Part shown: positions 43,870 through 52,192 of the stretch, in pieces
Layout of the letters: each line of letters starts with the position of its first letter
How positions within the stretch are numbered: position 1 is the first letter of the stretch
NCBI RefSeq assembly: GCF_000631985.1
Contig: NZ_JFYN01000012.1
Span: 496,001 to 560,000 of the forward strand
Source of the DNA: Pseudomonas sp. RIT288
Lineage (GTDB): Bacteria > Pseudomonadota > Gammaproteobacteria > Pseudomonadales > Pseudomonadaceae
DNA length: 64,000 nucleotides
Direction of reading: 5' to 3'
Position numbers and translations under genes: made by a program
The notes under the pieces: generated by a model
Database searches by the model: none
Seen by the model: only the letters and a program-made list of their open reading frames with translations
Told to the model about the DNA's origin: nothing

Positions 43870-44214
43870 ATGAAGTATTTATGCCTGGTCTACAGCGATG
43901 AGCGCTTGCTGCATTCGTCGCCCGACAGCCCGGAAGACGCCGAGTGCTGGGCCTACGCCGAGTCGATCCAGGGCAGCGGGCGGATGCTCGCGGCCGAAGC
44001 CCTGGAGTCGGTGCAGACTGCGACCACCGTGCGTATGCGCAACGGCAAGCTGTCGATCACCGATGGCCCGTTTGCTGAAACCAAGGAGCAACTGGCCGGT
44101 TTCTACCTGATCGATGCCAAGGATCTCAACGAAGCGATTCAGGTCGCCGGCAATATTCCGGCGGCCCGGGTCGGCAGCGTTGAAGTGCGTCCGGTGCGGC
44201 AGTTGAATGTCTGA
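43870..44214 (+). CDS. YciI-like DGPF-domain protein
   Basis: A 114-residue protein with the DGPF signature (LSITDGPFAETKEQLAGFYL) and the MKYLCLVYSDERLL start. DGPF proteins are typical partners of ECF42 sigma factors. Its stop overlaps the sigma gene start by eight bases, so they are translationally coupled. It probably forms a signal-binding or sensing partner; no catalytic role is shown. Confidence 0.9.
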   Translation: MKYLCLVYSDERLLHSSPDSPEDAECWAYAESIQGSGRMLAAEALESVQTATTVRMRNGKLSITDGPFAETKEQLAGFYLIDAKDLNEAIQVAGNIPAARVGSVEVRPVRQLNV

Positions 44215-45436
44215 AGTCCGGGCGCGGGTCGAGCAGGTCTATCGCGAAGACTCGCGGCGGATTCTGGCGACGCTGATTCGCCTGCTCGGCGATTTCGACC
44301 TCGCCGAAGAAGCCTTGCACGAGGCGTTCTTCGTCGCGGTCGAGCGCTGGCAGCGCGACGGCGTGCCGGACAATCCGCGCACCTGGCTGGTGTCCACCGG
44401 GCGCTTCAAGGCCATCGATGTATTGCGCCGCCGCGCCCGCTTCAAGGCCTCGCAGCCGCTGTTGCTGGCGCAGCTTGAAGAGTTGGAACAAGCCGACTGG
44501 AGTGGCGAAGATGTGGAAGACGACCGCCTGCGGCTGATCTTCACCTGCTGTCACCCGGCGCTGGCGGCGGATGCGCAAGTGCCGCTGACCCTGCGTGAAG
44601 TCTGCGACCTGACCACCGAGGAAATCGCCCGTGCGTTTCTCTCGGCGCCGGCAGCGATTGCCCAGCGCATCGTGCGGGCGAAAGCCAAGATCCGTGACGC
44701 GAAAATCCCGTACCAAGTGCCGAGCCTGAGCGAACTGCCCGAACGCCTCGACAGCGTGTTGCGGGTGATTTATCTGGTGTTCAACGAAGGCTATTCGGCG
44801 TCGGGCGGGGTTGAATTGACGCGTGAAGATCTGACCCGTGAGGCGATCAGGTTGGGGCGACTGTTGATGGAGTTGCTGCCAGAGCCGGAGGTGATGGGGC
44901 TGTTGGCGATGATGCTGTTGCACGAATCGCGACGCTCGGCGCGCACTTCGCCGAGGGGTGAACTGGTGCTGCTGGATGATCAGGATCGCTCATTGTGGGA
45001 TAGCGAGTTGATCGCCGAAGGCTGTGCGCTGGTTGAGCGTGCGCTGATTACCCGGCGATTTGGGCCGTATTGTTTGCAAGCGGCGATTGCCGCAGTGCAT
45101 GCCGAGGCACCGTCGGCGACGGAGACGGATTGGGAGCAGATCGTCGGCTTGTATGACGTGCTGTTGCGCGCGATGCCTTCGCCGGTGATTGAGTTGAATC
45201 GAGCGGTCGCGGTGGCCAAGCGTGATGGCGCGTTGGCAGGGTTGAATCTGATTGAAGGGATTTCGGCGCGAGGGGAGTTGCAGGATTACCACTTGGCGCA
45301 TTCGGCGCGGGCGGAGTTTTGTCGGCAGTTGGGCAGGGTGGAAGAGGCGAGAGCGGCGTATTTGCGGGCGTTGGAGCTGACCCGGCAAGAGCCGGAGCGG
45401 CGGTTTATCGAGGGGCGGCTGAGCGAACTGGATTGA
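44207..45436 (+). CDS. ECF42-type RNA polymerase sigma factor with C-terminal extension
   Basis: A 409-residue sigma factor, more than twice the length of a plain ECF factor. Region 2 is at about 20-85 (LAEEALHEAFFVAVERWQRD, then PRTWLVSTGRFKAIDVLRRR) and region 4 at about 125-170 (LTLREVCDLTTEEIARAFLS). The C-terminal half, with repeated helix pairs (VIELNRAVAVAKRDGALAGL), is the extension of the ECF42 group, which replaces a separate anti-sigma factor. The gene is coupled to the DGPF protein by an eight-base overlap. Targets are probably the operon itself. Confidence 0.92.
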   Translation: MSEVRARVEQVYREDSRRILATLIRLLGDFDLAEEALHEAFFVAVERWQRDGVPDNPRTWLVSTGRFKAIDVLRRRARFKASQPLLLAQLEELEQADWSGEDVEDDRLRLIFTCCHPALAADAQVPLTLREVCDLTTEEIARAFLSAPAAIAQRIVRAKAKIRDAKIPYQVPSLSELPERLDSVLRVIYLVFNEGYSASGGVELTREDLTREAIRLGRLLMELLPEPEVMGLLAMMLLHESRRSARTSPRGELVLLDDQDRSLWDSELIAEGCALVERALITRRFGPYCLQAAIAAVHAEAPSATETDWEQIVGLYDVLLRAMPSPVIELNRAVAVAKRDGALAGLNLIEGISARGELQDYHLAHSARAEFCRQLGRVEEARAAYLRALELTRQEPERRFIEGRLSELD

Positions 45437-45466
45437 GCTGAACTCTTCGCGGGCACTGCCGACCTC

Positions 45467-45531
45467 TTCGCGAGCAGGCTCGCTCCCACCTTTGGAATGC
45501 ATTTCTCTGTGGGAGCGAGCCTGCTCGCGAA
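45467..45531. repeat. REPIN (family A, head-in copy)
   Basis: TTCGCGAGCAGGCTCGCTCC and TGTGGGAGCGAGCCTGCTCG, with spacer TTTGGAATGCATTTCTC that resembles family B spacers. It lies between convergent genes. Confidence 0.88.
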
Positions 45532-45542
45532 TGGGGGCGTCG

Positions 45543-46397
45543 CTATTCCAGCATCTTGCTCAACAACCAACTCCCCGCCGGCCCCGGCGGATACAGCCGC
45601 GACCACAAGGCATCGACAAACACCGGTTTCGGCCAGCCGCGCACGTTCAGCTCCACCAGCGAATCATTGCCATAACGCTGCGCCAGCCAACGCGGCAGCG
45701 GCGCCCAGCCAAAACCCTTTTCGGCCATCTCCAACAACATCAGATAACTCGGCGCCGACCACACGCGACCTTTGCCACGACTGTCATACGGATTGACGAT
45801 GGTTGCCAGACGCAATTCACGGTGCTGTTCCAGGATGTGTTGATCGATGTGATCGAGCCTGGCCAGCGCATGGTCGCGATTGACGAACAAGGCGATTTCC
45901 GTGCGCTCGGCCACTGTTGACGTCACCAGATCCGGCGGATAGTTCTCTTGCATCTCAGCGAAGGCCAAGTGCGCGCGACCACGCTGGACCAATTCGATCA
46001 AGTCATCGCATTCGGCAATCAGACATTCCAGTTCCAGATCCGGATAACGCTGCTCAAACCCGACCAACGCCGCTTCAAAACGGTACGACTGATAAGTGTC
46101 GGAAATCGCCACCGTCAGCTTCGGTTCGACGCCTTGGGACAACTGTCGTGCAGTCATTTCCAGGCGACTGTTGGCCGCCAGAATCGCCTCGGCCCGTTGC
46201 AGCATCACGTGGCCAGCCGGGGTCAGGGTCGGTTTGCGGCTGCTGCGATCAAACAGGATCAGATCCAGATCAATCTCCAGGCTGGCCACCGCCGCGCTGA
46301 TGGTCGACTGACTGCGCCCGAGTTTGCGCGCCGCTGCCGAAAACGAACCCTGAGTGGCTGCTTGAACAAACGCCAACAGCACTTCCTGCGAAGCCAT
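45543..46397 (-). CDS. LysR-family regulator of the second PACE pump
   Basis: A 284-residue LysR regulator with helix-turn-helix at about 18-40 (FSAAARKLGRSQSTISAAVA) and a normal effector domain. It is divergent from a PACE gene with 89 bases between, like the pair at 33605-35038. Control of the pump by its cationic substrates is the likely role. Confidence 0.88.
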   Translation of the reverse strand: MASQEVLLAFVQAATQGSFSAAARKLGRSQSTISAAVASLEIDLDLILFDRSSRKPTLTPAGHVMLQRAEAILAANSRLEMTARQLSQGVEPKLTVAISDTYQSYRFEAALVGFEQRYPDLELECLIAECDDLIELVQRGRAHLAFAEMQENYPPDLVTSTVAERTEIALFVNRDHALARLDHIDQHILEQHRELRLATIVNPYDSRGKGRVWSAPSYLMLLEMAEKGFGWAPLPRWLAQRYGNDSLVELNVRGWPKPVFVDALWSRLYPPGPAGSWLLSKMLE

Positions 46398-46486
46398 GAA
46401 CTATCGCCTTGATCGATGGTTATTGGTTATGAAGTATCGGTTTGAGGAAGGATCATGGCAACCATCTTCACTCAAGGAGTCAGGCC

Positions 46487-46924
46487 ATGACTGCCAACAA
46501 ATCCATCACTGAACGTATCTTCCAGGCCATCGGTTTCGAGTGTCTGGCGATCCTGATCTGCACCCCGTTGCTGGCGTGGATCATGAACAAACCGCTGTTG
46601 GACATGGGCGCGGTGACCGTGCTGATCGCTCTGCTGGCGCTGGCGTGGAACGTGCTGTTCAACGGCTTCTTCGACCGCATGCTCAAGCGCCTGAACGTCG
46701 AGCACAACGGCAGGACACGGGTGATCCACGCGCTGCTGTTCGAAGGCGGGTTGATCGTGATGGGCGTACCGCTGATTGCCTGGTGGCTGTCGGTCAGCCT
46801 GTGGCAGGCGTTCTTGCTGGATATCGGTGTGCTGCTGTTTTTCCTGCCGTACACCTATGTGTATCACTGGGGGTATGACGTGGTGCGCGAGCGGTTTGTG
46901 CAGCGCAGCGCCTGTCAGGGCTAA
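46487..46924 (+). CDS. PACE-family efflux transporter (second copy)
   Basis: A 145-residue four-helix antimicrobial-efflux protein with tandem halves: AWNVLFNGFFDRMLKRLNVE in the first and IAWWLSVSLWQAFLLDIGVL in the second, with the acidic residue of the core (ERIFQAIGFECLAIL) near the N-terminus. AAGGAG lies at a normal distance before ATG 46487. It differs a good deal from the copy at 33605, so the two may handle different compounds. Confidence 0.9.
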   Translation: MTANKSITERIFQAIGFECLAILICTPLLAWIMNKPLLDMGAVTVLIALLALAWNVLFNGFFDRMLKRLNVEHNGRTRVIHALLFEGGLIVMGVPLIAWWLSVSLWQAFLLDIGVLLFFLPYTYVYHWGYDVVRERFVQRSACQG

Positions 46925-46934
46925 CCCAATCCCA

Positions 46935-47022
46935 CTGTAGGAGCTGCCGCAGGCTGCGATCTTTTGACTTTGATTTGTTAAAAACAAGATCAAAAGATCG
47001 CAGCCTTCGGCAGCTCCTACAG
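46935..47022. repeat. Palindromic repeat family B (head-out copy)
   Basis: CTGTAGGAGCTGCCGCAGGC and complement around an AAAACAAGATC spacer, between convergent genes. Confidence 0.9.
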
Positions 47023-47038
47023 GCATGTATGTTGCCCG

Positions 47039-47794
47039 TTAGAGGAACATGCCGCCGGATGCTTCAACCCGCTGCCCATTGATCCACTGCCCACCCTCCG
47101 ACAGCAGCAACGCCAACGCCCCACCAATATCATCCGGCTGGCCGGCGCGCCCCAGGGCCGTATTGCTGGCGACCATCGCATTCACCGCCGCGTTGTCGCG
47201 CACAGTGCCGCCGCCAAAGTCGGTTTCAATCGCACCCGGCGCCAGCGTGTTTACGGTGATCTGTCGCGAGCCCAACTCTTTGGCCTGATAGCGAGTCAGC
47301 ACTTCAATCGCCCCTTTCATCGCCGCATAAGCACTGGCGCCCGGGATGGTGAAACGCGCGAGGCCGCTGGAGATGTTGATGATCCGCCCGCCATCGTTAA
47401 TCAGTGGCAGCAGTTGCTGAGTCAGGAAGAACGGCCCTTTGAAATGCACGTTCATCAGCATGTCGAATTGCTCGACGGTTGTTTCGGCAAAACTGACGTG
47501 CAAACCGACCCCGGCGTTGTTGACCAGAAAATCGAAGCGCTGACGATCAAAGTGCTTGAGCGCCTGCTCGATCTGCGCGGCGAAGTCGGCAAAGCCTTCG
47601 CTGCGACTGACGTCCAGTTGCAGCATCACGGCTTTGCCGCCTAGCGCTTCGATTTCGCTTACCAGCGCCTGAGCTTCATCGGCGCGGCTGTTGTAGGTGC
47701 CGATGATGTCGATGCCCTGAGCGACAAGGTGCAGTGCGGCGTTTTTGCCCAGGCCACGACTGGCGCCGGTGATGAGTGCGATTTTGCGGTTCAT
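47039..47794 (-). CDS. SDR-family oxidoreductase
   Basis: A 251-residue NAD(P)-dependent short-chain dehydrogenase. The Rossmann turn TGASRGLGKN (9-18), the catalytic triad Ser143, Tyr156 and Lys160 in IINISSGLARFT and ASAYAAMKGA, and NNAGVG (92-97) are all present. The gene is divergent from a LysR gene (120-base gap) that probably controls it. The substrate is unknown. Confidence 0.9.
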   Translation of the reverse strand: MNRKIALITGASRGLGKNAALHLVAQGIDIIGTYNSRADEAQALVSEIEALGGKAVMLQLDVSRSEGFADFAAQIEQALKHFDRQRFDFLVNNAGVGLHVSFAETTVEQFDMLMNVHFKGPFFLTQQLLPLINDGGRIINISSGLARFTIPGASAYAAMKGAIEVLTRYQAKELGSRQITVNTLAPGAIETDFGGGTVRDNAAVNAMVASNTALGRAGQPDDIGGALALLLSEGGQWINGQRVEASGGMFL

Positions 47795-47914
47795 GGGACT
47801 TCCTCGATTGCGGTGACTGGTGATGGATCAAAGTTTATTTATCCGCCGGCAGGTGATAAACAGTGTGAAATCGGAATCACTGATCGGTTAAACCGAACAA
47901 TAGGCTGGTGCCCC

Positions 47915-48811
47915 ATGAACAAACTGGAACTGCTGCGCACCTTCGTCCGGGTCAGCGAGTTATCAAGTTTCACCCTCGCCGGAGAAAACCTCGGCTTGCC
48001 ACGTTCGACGGTGTCCGAGCATGTGCAAGCACTGGAAGCCCTGCTCGGCACGCGTCTGTTGCAACGCACCACACGCAAGGTGCAGGCGACGCAGGACGGC
48101 CTGGTTTTGTATGAGCGCAGCAAGGATCTGCTCTCGCACATGGATGAGATCGAAGGCTTGTTCCGTCAGGACGAAGCCTCGCTGACCGGGCGAATTCGCG
48201 TCGACATGCCGAACATTCTCGCCCGGCGCGTGGTGATGCCACGGCTGCCGCAATTCATGGATCGCCATCCCAATCTTGAGCTGGAAATCAGCAGCACCGA
48301 CCGCCGCGTCGATCTGCTCAGCGAAGGTTTCGATTGCGTGCTGCGGGTCGGCGCGCAACCGGATCAATCAGTGGTGGCGCGGCATCTGTGCGACTTGCCG
48401 ATGATCAACTGCGCCAGCCCTGCTTACCTTGAACGCCATGGCGTGCCACAGACCCTGGAAGATCTGGTGCAGCATCGGCTGGTGCATTACGTCGGCGTGC
48501 TCGGTTCGCGTTCGGAAGGGTTTGTCTATGAGGAGGCGGGGCAGATACGGCGCGTGCCAATGGCCGGCAGTGTCACGGTCAACAGCACCGATGCTTACGA
48601 GTCGGCGTGTCTGGGCGGCTTCGGGATTGTGCAGGTGCCCAATACTGGCCTGCGCTCGTATCTGCAAACCGGTGAACTGGTGACGGTGCTGCCGCAATAC
48701 AACGCACCGGCGATGGCAGTTTCGTTGTTGTATGCGCGGCAACGGCATTTGCCGCTGCGGGTGCGGGTGTTCATGGAGTGGTTGGGCGATGTCATCCGTT
48801 CGACGCTCTGA
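47915..48811 (+). CDS. LysR-family regulator
   Basis: A 298-residue LysR regulator with helix-turn-helix at about 18-42 (SFTLAGENLGLPRSTVSEHV) followed by the dimer helix LLGTRLLQRTTRKVQ. It is of the CrgA/DmlR-like group. It is divergent from the SDR gene and is probably its regulator. I use ATG 47915 because it gives the standard N-terminus; an upstream frame extension overlaps the SDR gene start. Confidence 0.88.
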   Translation: MNKLELLRTFVRVSELSSFTLAGENLGLPRSTVSEHVQALEALLGTRLLQRTTRKVQATQDGLVLYERSKDLLSHMDEIEGLFRQDEASLTGRIRVDMPNILARRVVMPRLPQFMDRHPNLELEISSTDRRVDLLSEGFDCVLRVGAQPDQSVVARHLCDLPMINCASPAYLERHGVPQTLEDLVQHRLVHYVGVLGSRSEGFVYEEAGQIRRVPMAGSVTVNSTDAYESACLGGFGIVQVPNTGLRSYLQTGELVTVLPQYNAPAMAVSLLYARQRHLPLRVRVFMEWLGDVIRSTL

Positions 48812-48827
48812 CCGATATCACTACCCC

Positions 48828-48907
48828 CTGTAGGAGCTGCGGCACGCTGCGATCTTTTGCTTGTAAAAAACAAGATCAAAAGATCGCAGCGTGCCGCAGC
48901 TCCTACA
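48828..48907. repeat. Palindromic repeat family B (GGCACGC variant)
   Basis: Same arm variant as at 31236, between convergent genes. TGTAGGAGCTGCGGCACGCT and its complement. Confidence 0.88.
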
Positions 48908-48922
48908 GAGGATTTTTGGTGA

Positions 48923-50539
48923 TCAGAAGATTTGGGTGAACAACCAGTACAGGCTGCCCGACAGCAGAATCGCCGCCGGCAAGGTCAGCACCCACGCCAT
49001 CAGCAGATTGCGGATGGTCTTCATCTGCAAACCACCGCCATTGGCGACCATGGTCCCCGCCACACCCGATGACAGCACATGGGTGGTCGATACCGGCAAC
49101 CCGAACATGTCCGCTGCACCGATGGTCAGCATCGCCACGGTTTCCGCCGAGGCGCCCTGGGCGTAGGTCAGGTGGGTCTTGCCGATCTTCTCGCCGACCG
49201 TCACCACAATCCGCTTCCAGCCGACCATGGTGCCGAGGCCCAGAGCGATGGCCACGGCGATCTTCACCCACAACGGAATAAAGCGCGTGGCGTTGTCGAT
49301 CTGCTGTTTGAACAGTTGCAGTTTGTCAGTGGTGTCGGCGTCGAAATTGCCGACCTTGTTCTTGTCCATCAAGCGAATGCTTTCGCTGGCCAGGTACATG
49401 TCGTTACGTACGTTGCCCATGGCTTCGGCCGGGACTTTCGACAGCGAGCCATAGCCTTTCACCTCCGCGCCAATGTGTCCGGTAAGGGCGGCGAGGGCAG
49501 GGATCAGTTGCGGCGTGGCTTGCTTGCTGCGCACGTAATCCGACAGCACCGGGCGCGGATCGACCGGGGCTGGCAGCGGGGTATTTTTCATCAGCGCTTG
49601 CTGGGTGACTTCGGCGACAGCGGCGAACTGCAACGCCTGATCGGCCGGCATGGTGCGGTTCAACGCGTAAGCCATCGGCAAGGTGCCGACCAGAATCAGC
49701 ATGATCAGGCCCATGCCTTTCTGCCCGTCGTTGGAGCCGTGGGCGAAAGACACGCCGGTGCAGGTGGCGATCAGCAAACCGCGAATCCACCACGGTGGCG
49801 GATTGTTGCCTTCCGGCGCCTTGTACAGCGCGCGATTCTTGATGAAGGCGCGCATGGCCAGCAGCAACAGCGCCGCGCAGCCGAAGCCCACCAGCGGCGA
49901 CAGCAGCAAGGCGTAACCGATCTTGGTCGCCTGCGCCCAGTCCACGCCGCTGGTGCCGTCGCGCCCGTGCATCAAGGCATTGGCCACGCCGACACCGATG
50001 ATCGAGCCGATCAAGGTGTGGGAAGAGGAGGCCGGAAGGCCCAGCCACCAGGTGCCGAGGTTCCACAGGATCGCCGCGATCAGCAGGGCGAAGATCATCG
50101 CGAAACCGGCGGACGAACCGACCTGCAGAATCAGCTCAACCGGCAGCAGGGCGATGATGCCGAACGCCACCGCGCCGCTGGACAGCAGCACCCCGAGGAA
50201 GTTGAAGAAACCCGACCAGACCACCGCCACATTCGGCGGCAGCGAATGGGTGTAGATCACTGTTGCGACCGCGTTGGCGGTGTCGTGGAAACCGTTGACG
50301 AACTCGAAGCCCAGCGCAATCAGCAGCGCCACGCCGAGCAGCAGGAACGGGGTCCAGGTGGTGACGGTGGTGCCCAGCTCATGCATGTCGTGCATCAGGC
50401 TGTAAGCGGTGAACAACATCCCCATCGCGAGCACCGCGAAGAACACCACGTAAGTGAAAGGGCCGGGTTTTTTATCAAGTGCCGGCCGGCCGCCGTGGGC
50501 GGACGTGGGGCGGGCGGCGGTCAGGGAGGGAGTAGCCAT
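48923..50539 (-). CDS. PiT-family inorganic phosphate transporter
   Basis: A 538-residue inner-membrane phosphate permease with about ten helices. The PiT signature repeats are NGFHDTANAVATVI in the N-terminal half and FAHGSNDGQKGMGLI in the middle; GLPASSSHTLIGSIIGVGVA and FGLPVSTTHVLSSGVAGTM are the paired P/S-T-T-H loops. The long hydrophilic middle loop (about 320-450) is typical of the larger PiT proteins. I use ATG 50539 (AGGA upstream); one at 50578 adds 13 residues. A PhoB box was not seen. Confidence 0.9.
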   Translation of the reverse strand: MATPSLTAARPTSAHGGRPALDKKPGPFTYVVFFAVLAMGMLFTAYSLMHDMHELGTTVTTWTPFLLLGVALLIALGFEFVNGFHDTANAVATVIYTHSLPPNVAVVWSGFFNFLGVLLSSGAVAFGIIALLPVELILQVGSSAGFAMIFALLIAAILWNLGTWWLGLPASSSHTLIGSIIGVGVANALMHGRDGTSGVDWAQATKIGYALLLSPLVGFGCAALLLLAMRAFIKNRALYKAPEGNNPPPWWIRGLLIATCTGVSFAHGSNDGQKGMGLIMLILVGTLPMAYALNRTMPADQALQFAAVAEVTQQALMKNTPLPAPVDPRPVLSDYVRSKQATPQLIPALAALTGHIGAEVKGYGSLSKVPAEAMGNVRNDMYLASESIRLMDKNKVGNFDADTTDKLQLFKQQIDNATRFIPLWVKIAVAIALGLGTMVGWKRIVVTVGEKIGKTHLTYAQGASAETVAMLTIGAADMFGLPVSTTHVLSSGVAGTMVANGGGLQMKTIRNLLMAWVLTLPAAILLSGSLYWLFTQIF

Positions 50540-50662
50540 GAGCGGACAATCCTGAGCGAGGGAAGGAGTGTCGGTCATGATCGTTGCTAAATATTACAGA
50601 GAGACTGCGGCAGGTCAGTGTTTGGCTGAATAACCGGACCACCGATCTGAAGTTCAATGAGG

Positions 50663-50761
50663 TCCCCTGTGGGAGCGAGCCTGCTCGCGAAGACGGCGTG
50701 TCAGTCATCGTCATTGTTGAATGACAGATCGCTTTCGCGAGCAGGCTCGCTCCCACAGGGG
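50663..50761. repeat. REPIN (family A)
   Basis: CCTGTGGGAGCGAGCCTGCT and its complement, head-out, between two minus-strand genes (PiT and CorA-like). Confidence 0.9.
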
Positions 50762-50788
50762 AACTGTGCTGGACATCAAGTTTGGTGG

Positions 50789-51811
50789 TTAGTAATCCCC
50801 GCGCTTGCGAAACGCCCAGCGCCCGGCAATCACGGTAAACGTCGCGACCAGCGCCACCAGAATCCAGAACCCCTCCGGATCTGTCGCCAGCGGCACACCC
50901 CCCACGTTCATGCCGAAGAAACCGGCGATGATGTTGATCGGCAGCGCCAGCACCGTGACCACGGTCAGGGTGAACAGTGTGCGGTTGCTCTGTTCGTTGA
51001 GGTTGGCGGCGATTTCTTCCTGAAGCAGTTTGATCCGCTCGCCGAGGGCGGTCAGGTCGTTGATGATCAGTGCGAACTCCTCGGTGGATTTGCGCAGCTC
51101 CTTGACGTCCTCCTTCTGCAGCCACGGCGGCGGCCGGTTGAGCAGGCGCAGCAGTGAACCCGGCTCCAGCGCCAACAGGCGTTGCAGGCGCACCAGCACC
51201 CGGCGATTGGCGCCGAGTTCGGCGCGGTTGGTCGACAGCCGCGAGGAGAGCAATTCGTCCTCGACCTGATCGACGCTCATGCTGGTCTTGCGCACGATCT
51301 GCGTCAGCACTTCACCCTGATCGCGCAGCAAGTGCACCAACAGTTCCGATGGCGAGCGAAAGCATTCACCGGCCTTCACCGATGAACGCAATTTGTCCAC
51401 CGAGTGCAGCGGTTGCAGACGTGCGCTGACGATCAGTTTGCTGCGCACGCAGACCCACAGCGTCGACACGTCCGAGGAAACCATGCTGCTGAGGTTGAAC
51501 ACCACGTCGTTGACCACCGCCAGCAAGGCCGAGTCAACGTGTTCGATGCGCGTCGAGCGCGAACCTTCGTGCAGCGCCTCGAAAAACTCTTCGGGCAATT
51601 GCAGATGACTTTTCATCCAGCGCTCGCACGCGGCGTGCGCCAGGTTCAAGTGCAGCCAGAGGAATTCATCACTGTCGCTGTCGTCTTGCAGACAACGCAG
51701 GGCGGTCGCCGAATCGACTTCACGGCCACGTTCACCGGGACGAAAACGGAAGCCGTAAAGCAAACCGAACAAATCAGGATCGCGATGACTGATATCGAGG
51801 CTGTGGTTCAT
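50789..51811 (-). CDS. CorA/ZntB-type metal ion transporter
   Basis: A 340-residue protein of the CorA superfamily, closest in layout to ZntB (Zn2+/Cd2+ movement). The large cytoplasmic N-terminal domain ends in two membrane helices, with the pore motif GMN in IIAGFFGMNVGGVPL. The C-terminus ends RWAFRKRGDY. ATG 51811 is used; an upstream in-frame start at 51859 has no better ribosome site. It is followed downstream by a REPIN. Confidence 0.87.
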   Translation of the reverse strand: MNHSLDISHRDPDLFGLLYGFRFRPGERGREVDSATALRCLQDDSDSDEFLWLHLNLAHAACERWMKSHLQLPEEFFEALHEGSRSTRIEHVDSALLAVVNDVVFNLSSMVSSDVSTLWVCVRSKLIVSARLQPLHSVDKLRSSVKAGECFRSPSELLVHLLRDQGEVLTQIVRKTSMSVDQVEDELLSSRLSTNRAELGANRRVLVRLQRLLALEPGSLLRLLNRPPPWLQKEDVKELRKSTEEFALIINDLTALGERIKLLQEEIAANLNEQSNRTLFTLTVVTVLALPINIIAGFFGMNVGGVPLATDPEGFWILVALVATFTVIAGRWAFRKRGDY

Positions 51812-51940
51812 GGAAGCTCGCTGCGAGGAGGGCGTCTGGCGCGGGGTTTTCAGATTCACCTGAGCCGCATCATCGCAATCGCATGTGACGCTTGCGTGAC
51901 TGCAAAATGACAGCGACCCGGATCATCCACTGGTAACCCG

Positions 51941-52024
51941 GTGGGGGGGCTTGCTCGCGAATGCGGATGATCATTGAGTGACATGTGGATGACACGCCGC
52001 TTTCGCGAGCAAGCTCGCTTCCAC
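51941..52024. repeat. REPIN (family A), degenerate left head
   Basis: The left copy starts GTGGGGGGGCTTGCTCGCGA and the right one ends AGCAAGCTCGCTTCCAC; CTTGCTCG replaces the usual CCTGCTCG on both sides. Confidence 0.75.
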
Positions 52025-52094
52025 CCAGATGCGTGGTGAGATTGCCAATTCCGCCACGGTGATCCGTCGCCTGAGCGCCTGACGTCCGCCGACG

Positions 52095-52123
52095 TGTACC
52101 GGTTCGGATACCGAGTCGGTACA
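52095..52123. promoter_or_regulatory. Long hairpin before the FlxA-like gene
   Basis: TGTACCGGTTCGG and CCGAGTCGGTACA form a 13-bp stem with two G-U pairs in RNA and loop ATA. It lies upstream of the candidate FliA promoter, so it is more likely a DNA dyad or operator. Confidence 0.5.
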
Positions 52124-52132
52124 CAGTCGATC

Positions 52133-52159
52133 TCAAATCCGTGCGAGCGCCGCCGATGG
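52133..52159 (+). promoter_or_regulatory. Candidate FliA (sigma-28) promoter
   Basis: TCAAATCC, 11 bases, then GCCGATGG, matches the sigma-28 pattern TCAAG/TAAA-N11-GCCGATAA in the -10 (6 of 8) and spacing. It starts a short leader before 52193. Confidence 0.5.
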
Positions 52160-52192
52160 CCGGTCATCTAAAACCGGCATTGGAGCCTTCCC

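Larger units (their letters stand above)
51812..52192. other. 381-base divergent gap CorA-like to FlxA-like
   Basis: Holds a degenerate REPIN (51941-52024), a long hairpin (52095-52123), a candidate FliA promoter (52133-52159) and a short inverted repeat GCCGGT/ACCGGC (52159-52178) just before the FlxA-like ribosome site. Confidence 0.7.

Noticed and set aside
49079..50590. Plus-strand frame of 503 codons opposite the PiT gene
   Set aside because: Arg/Gly/His-rich shadow; PiT signatures are on the minus strand.
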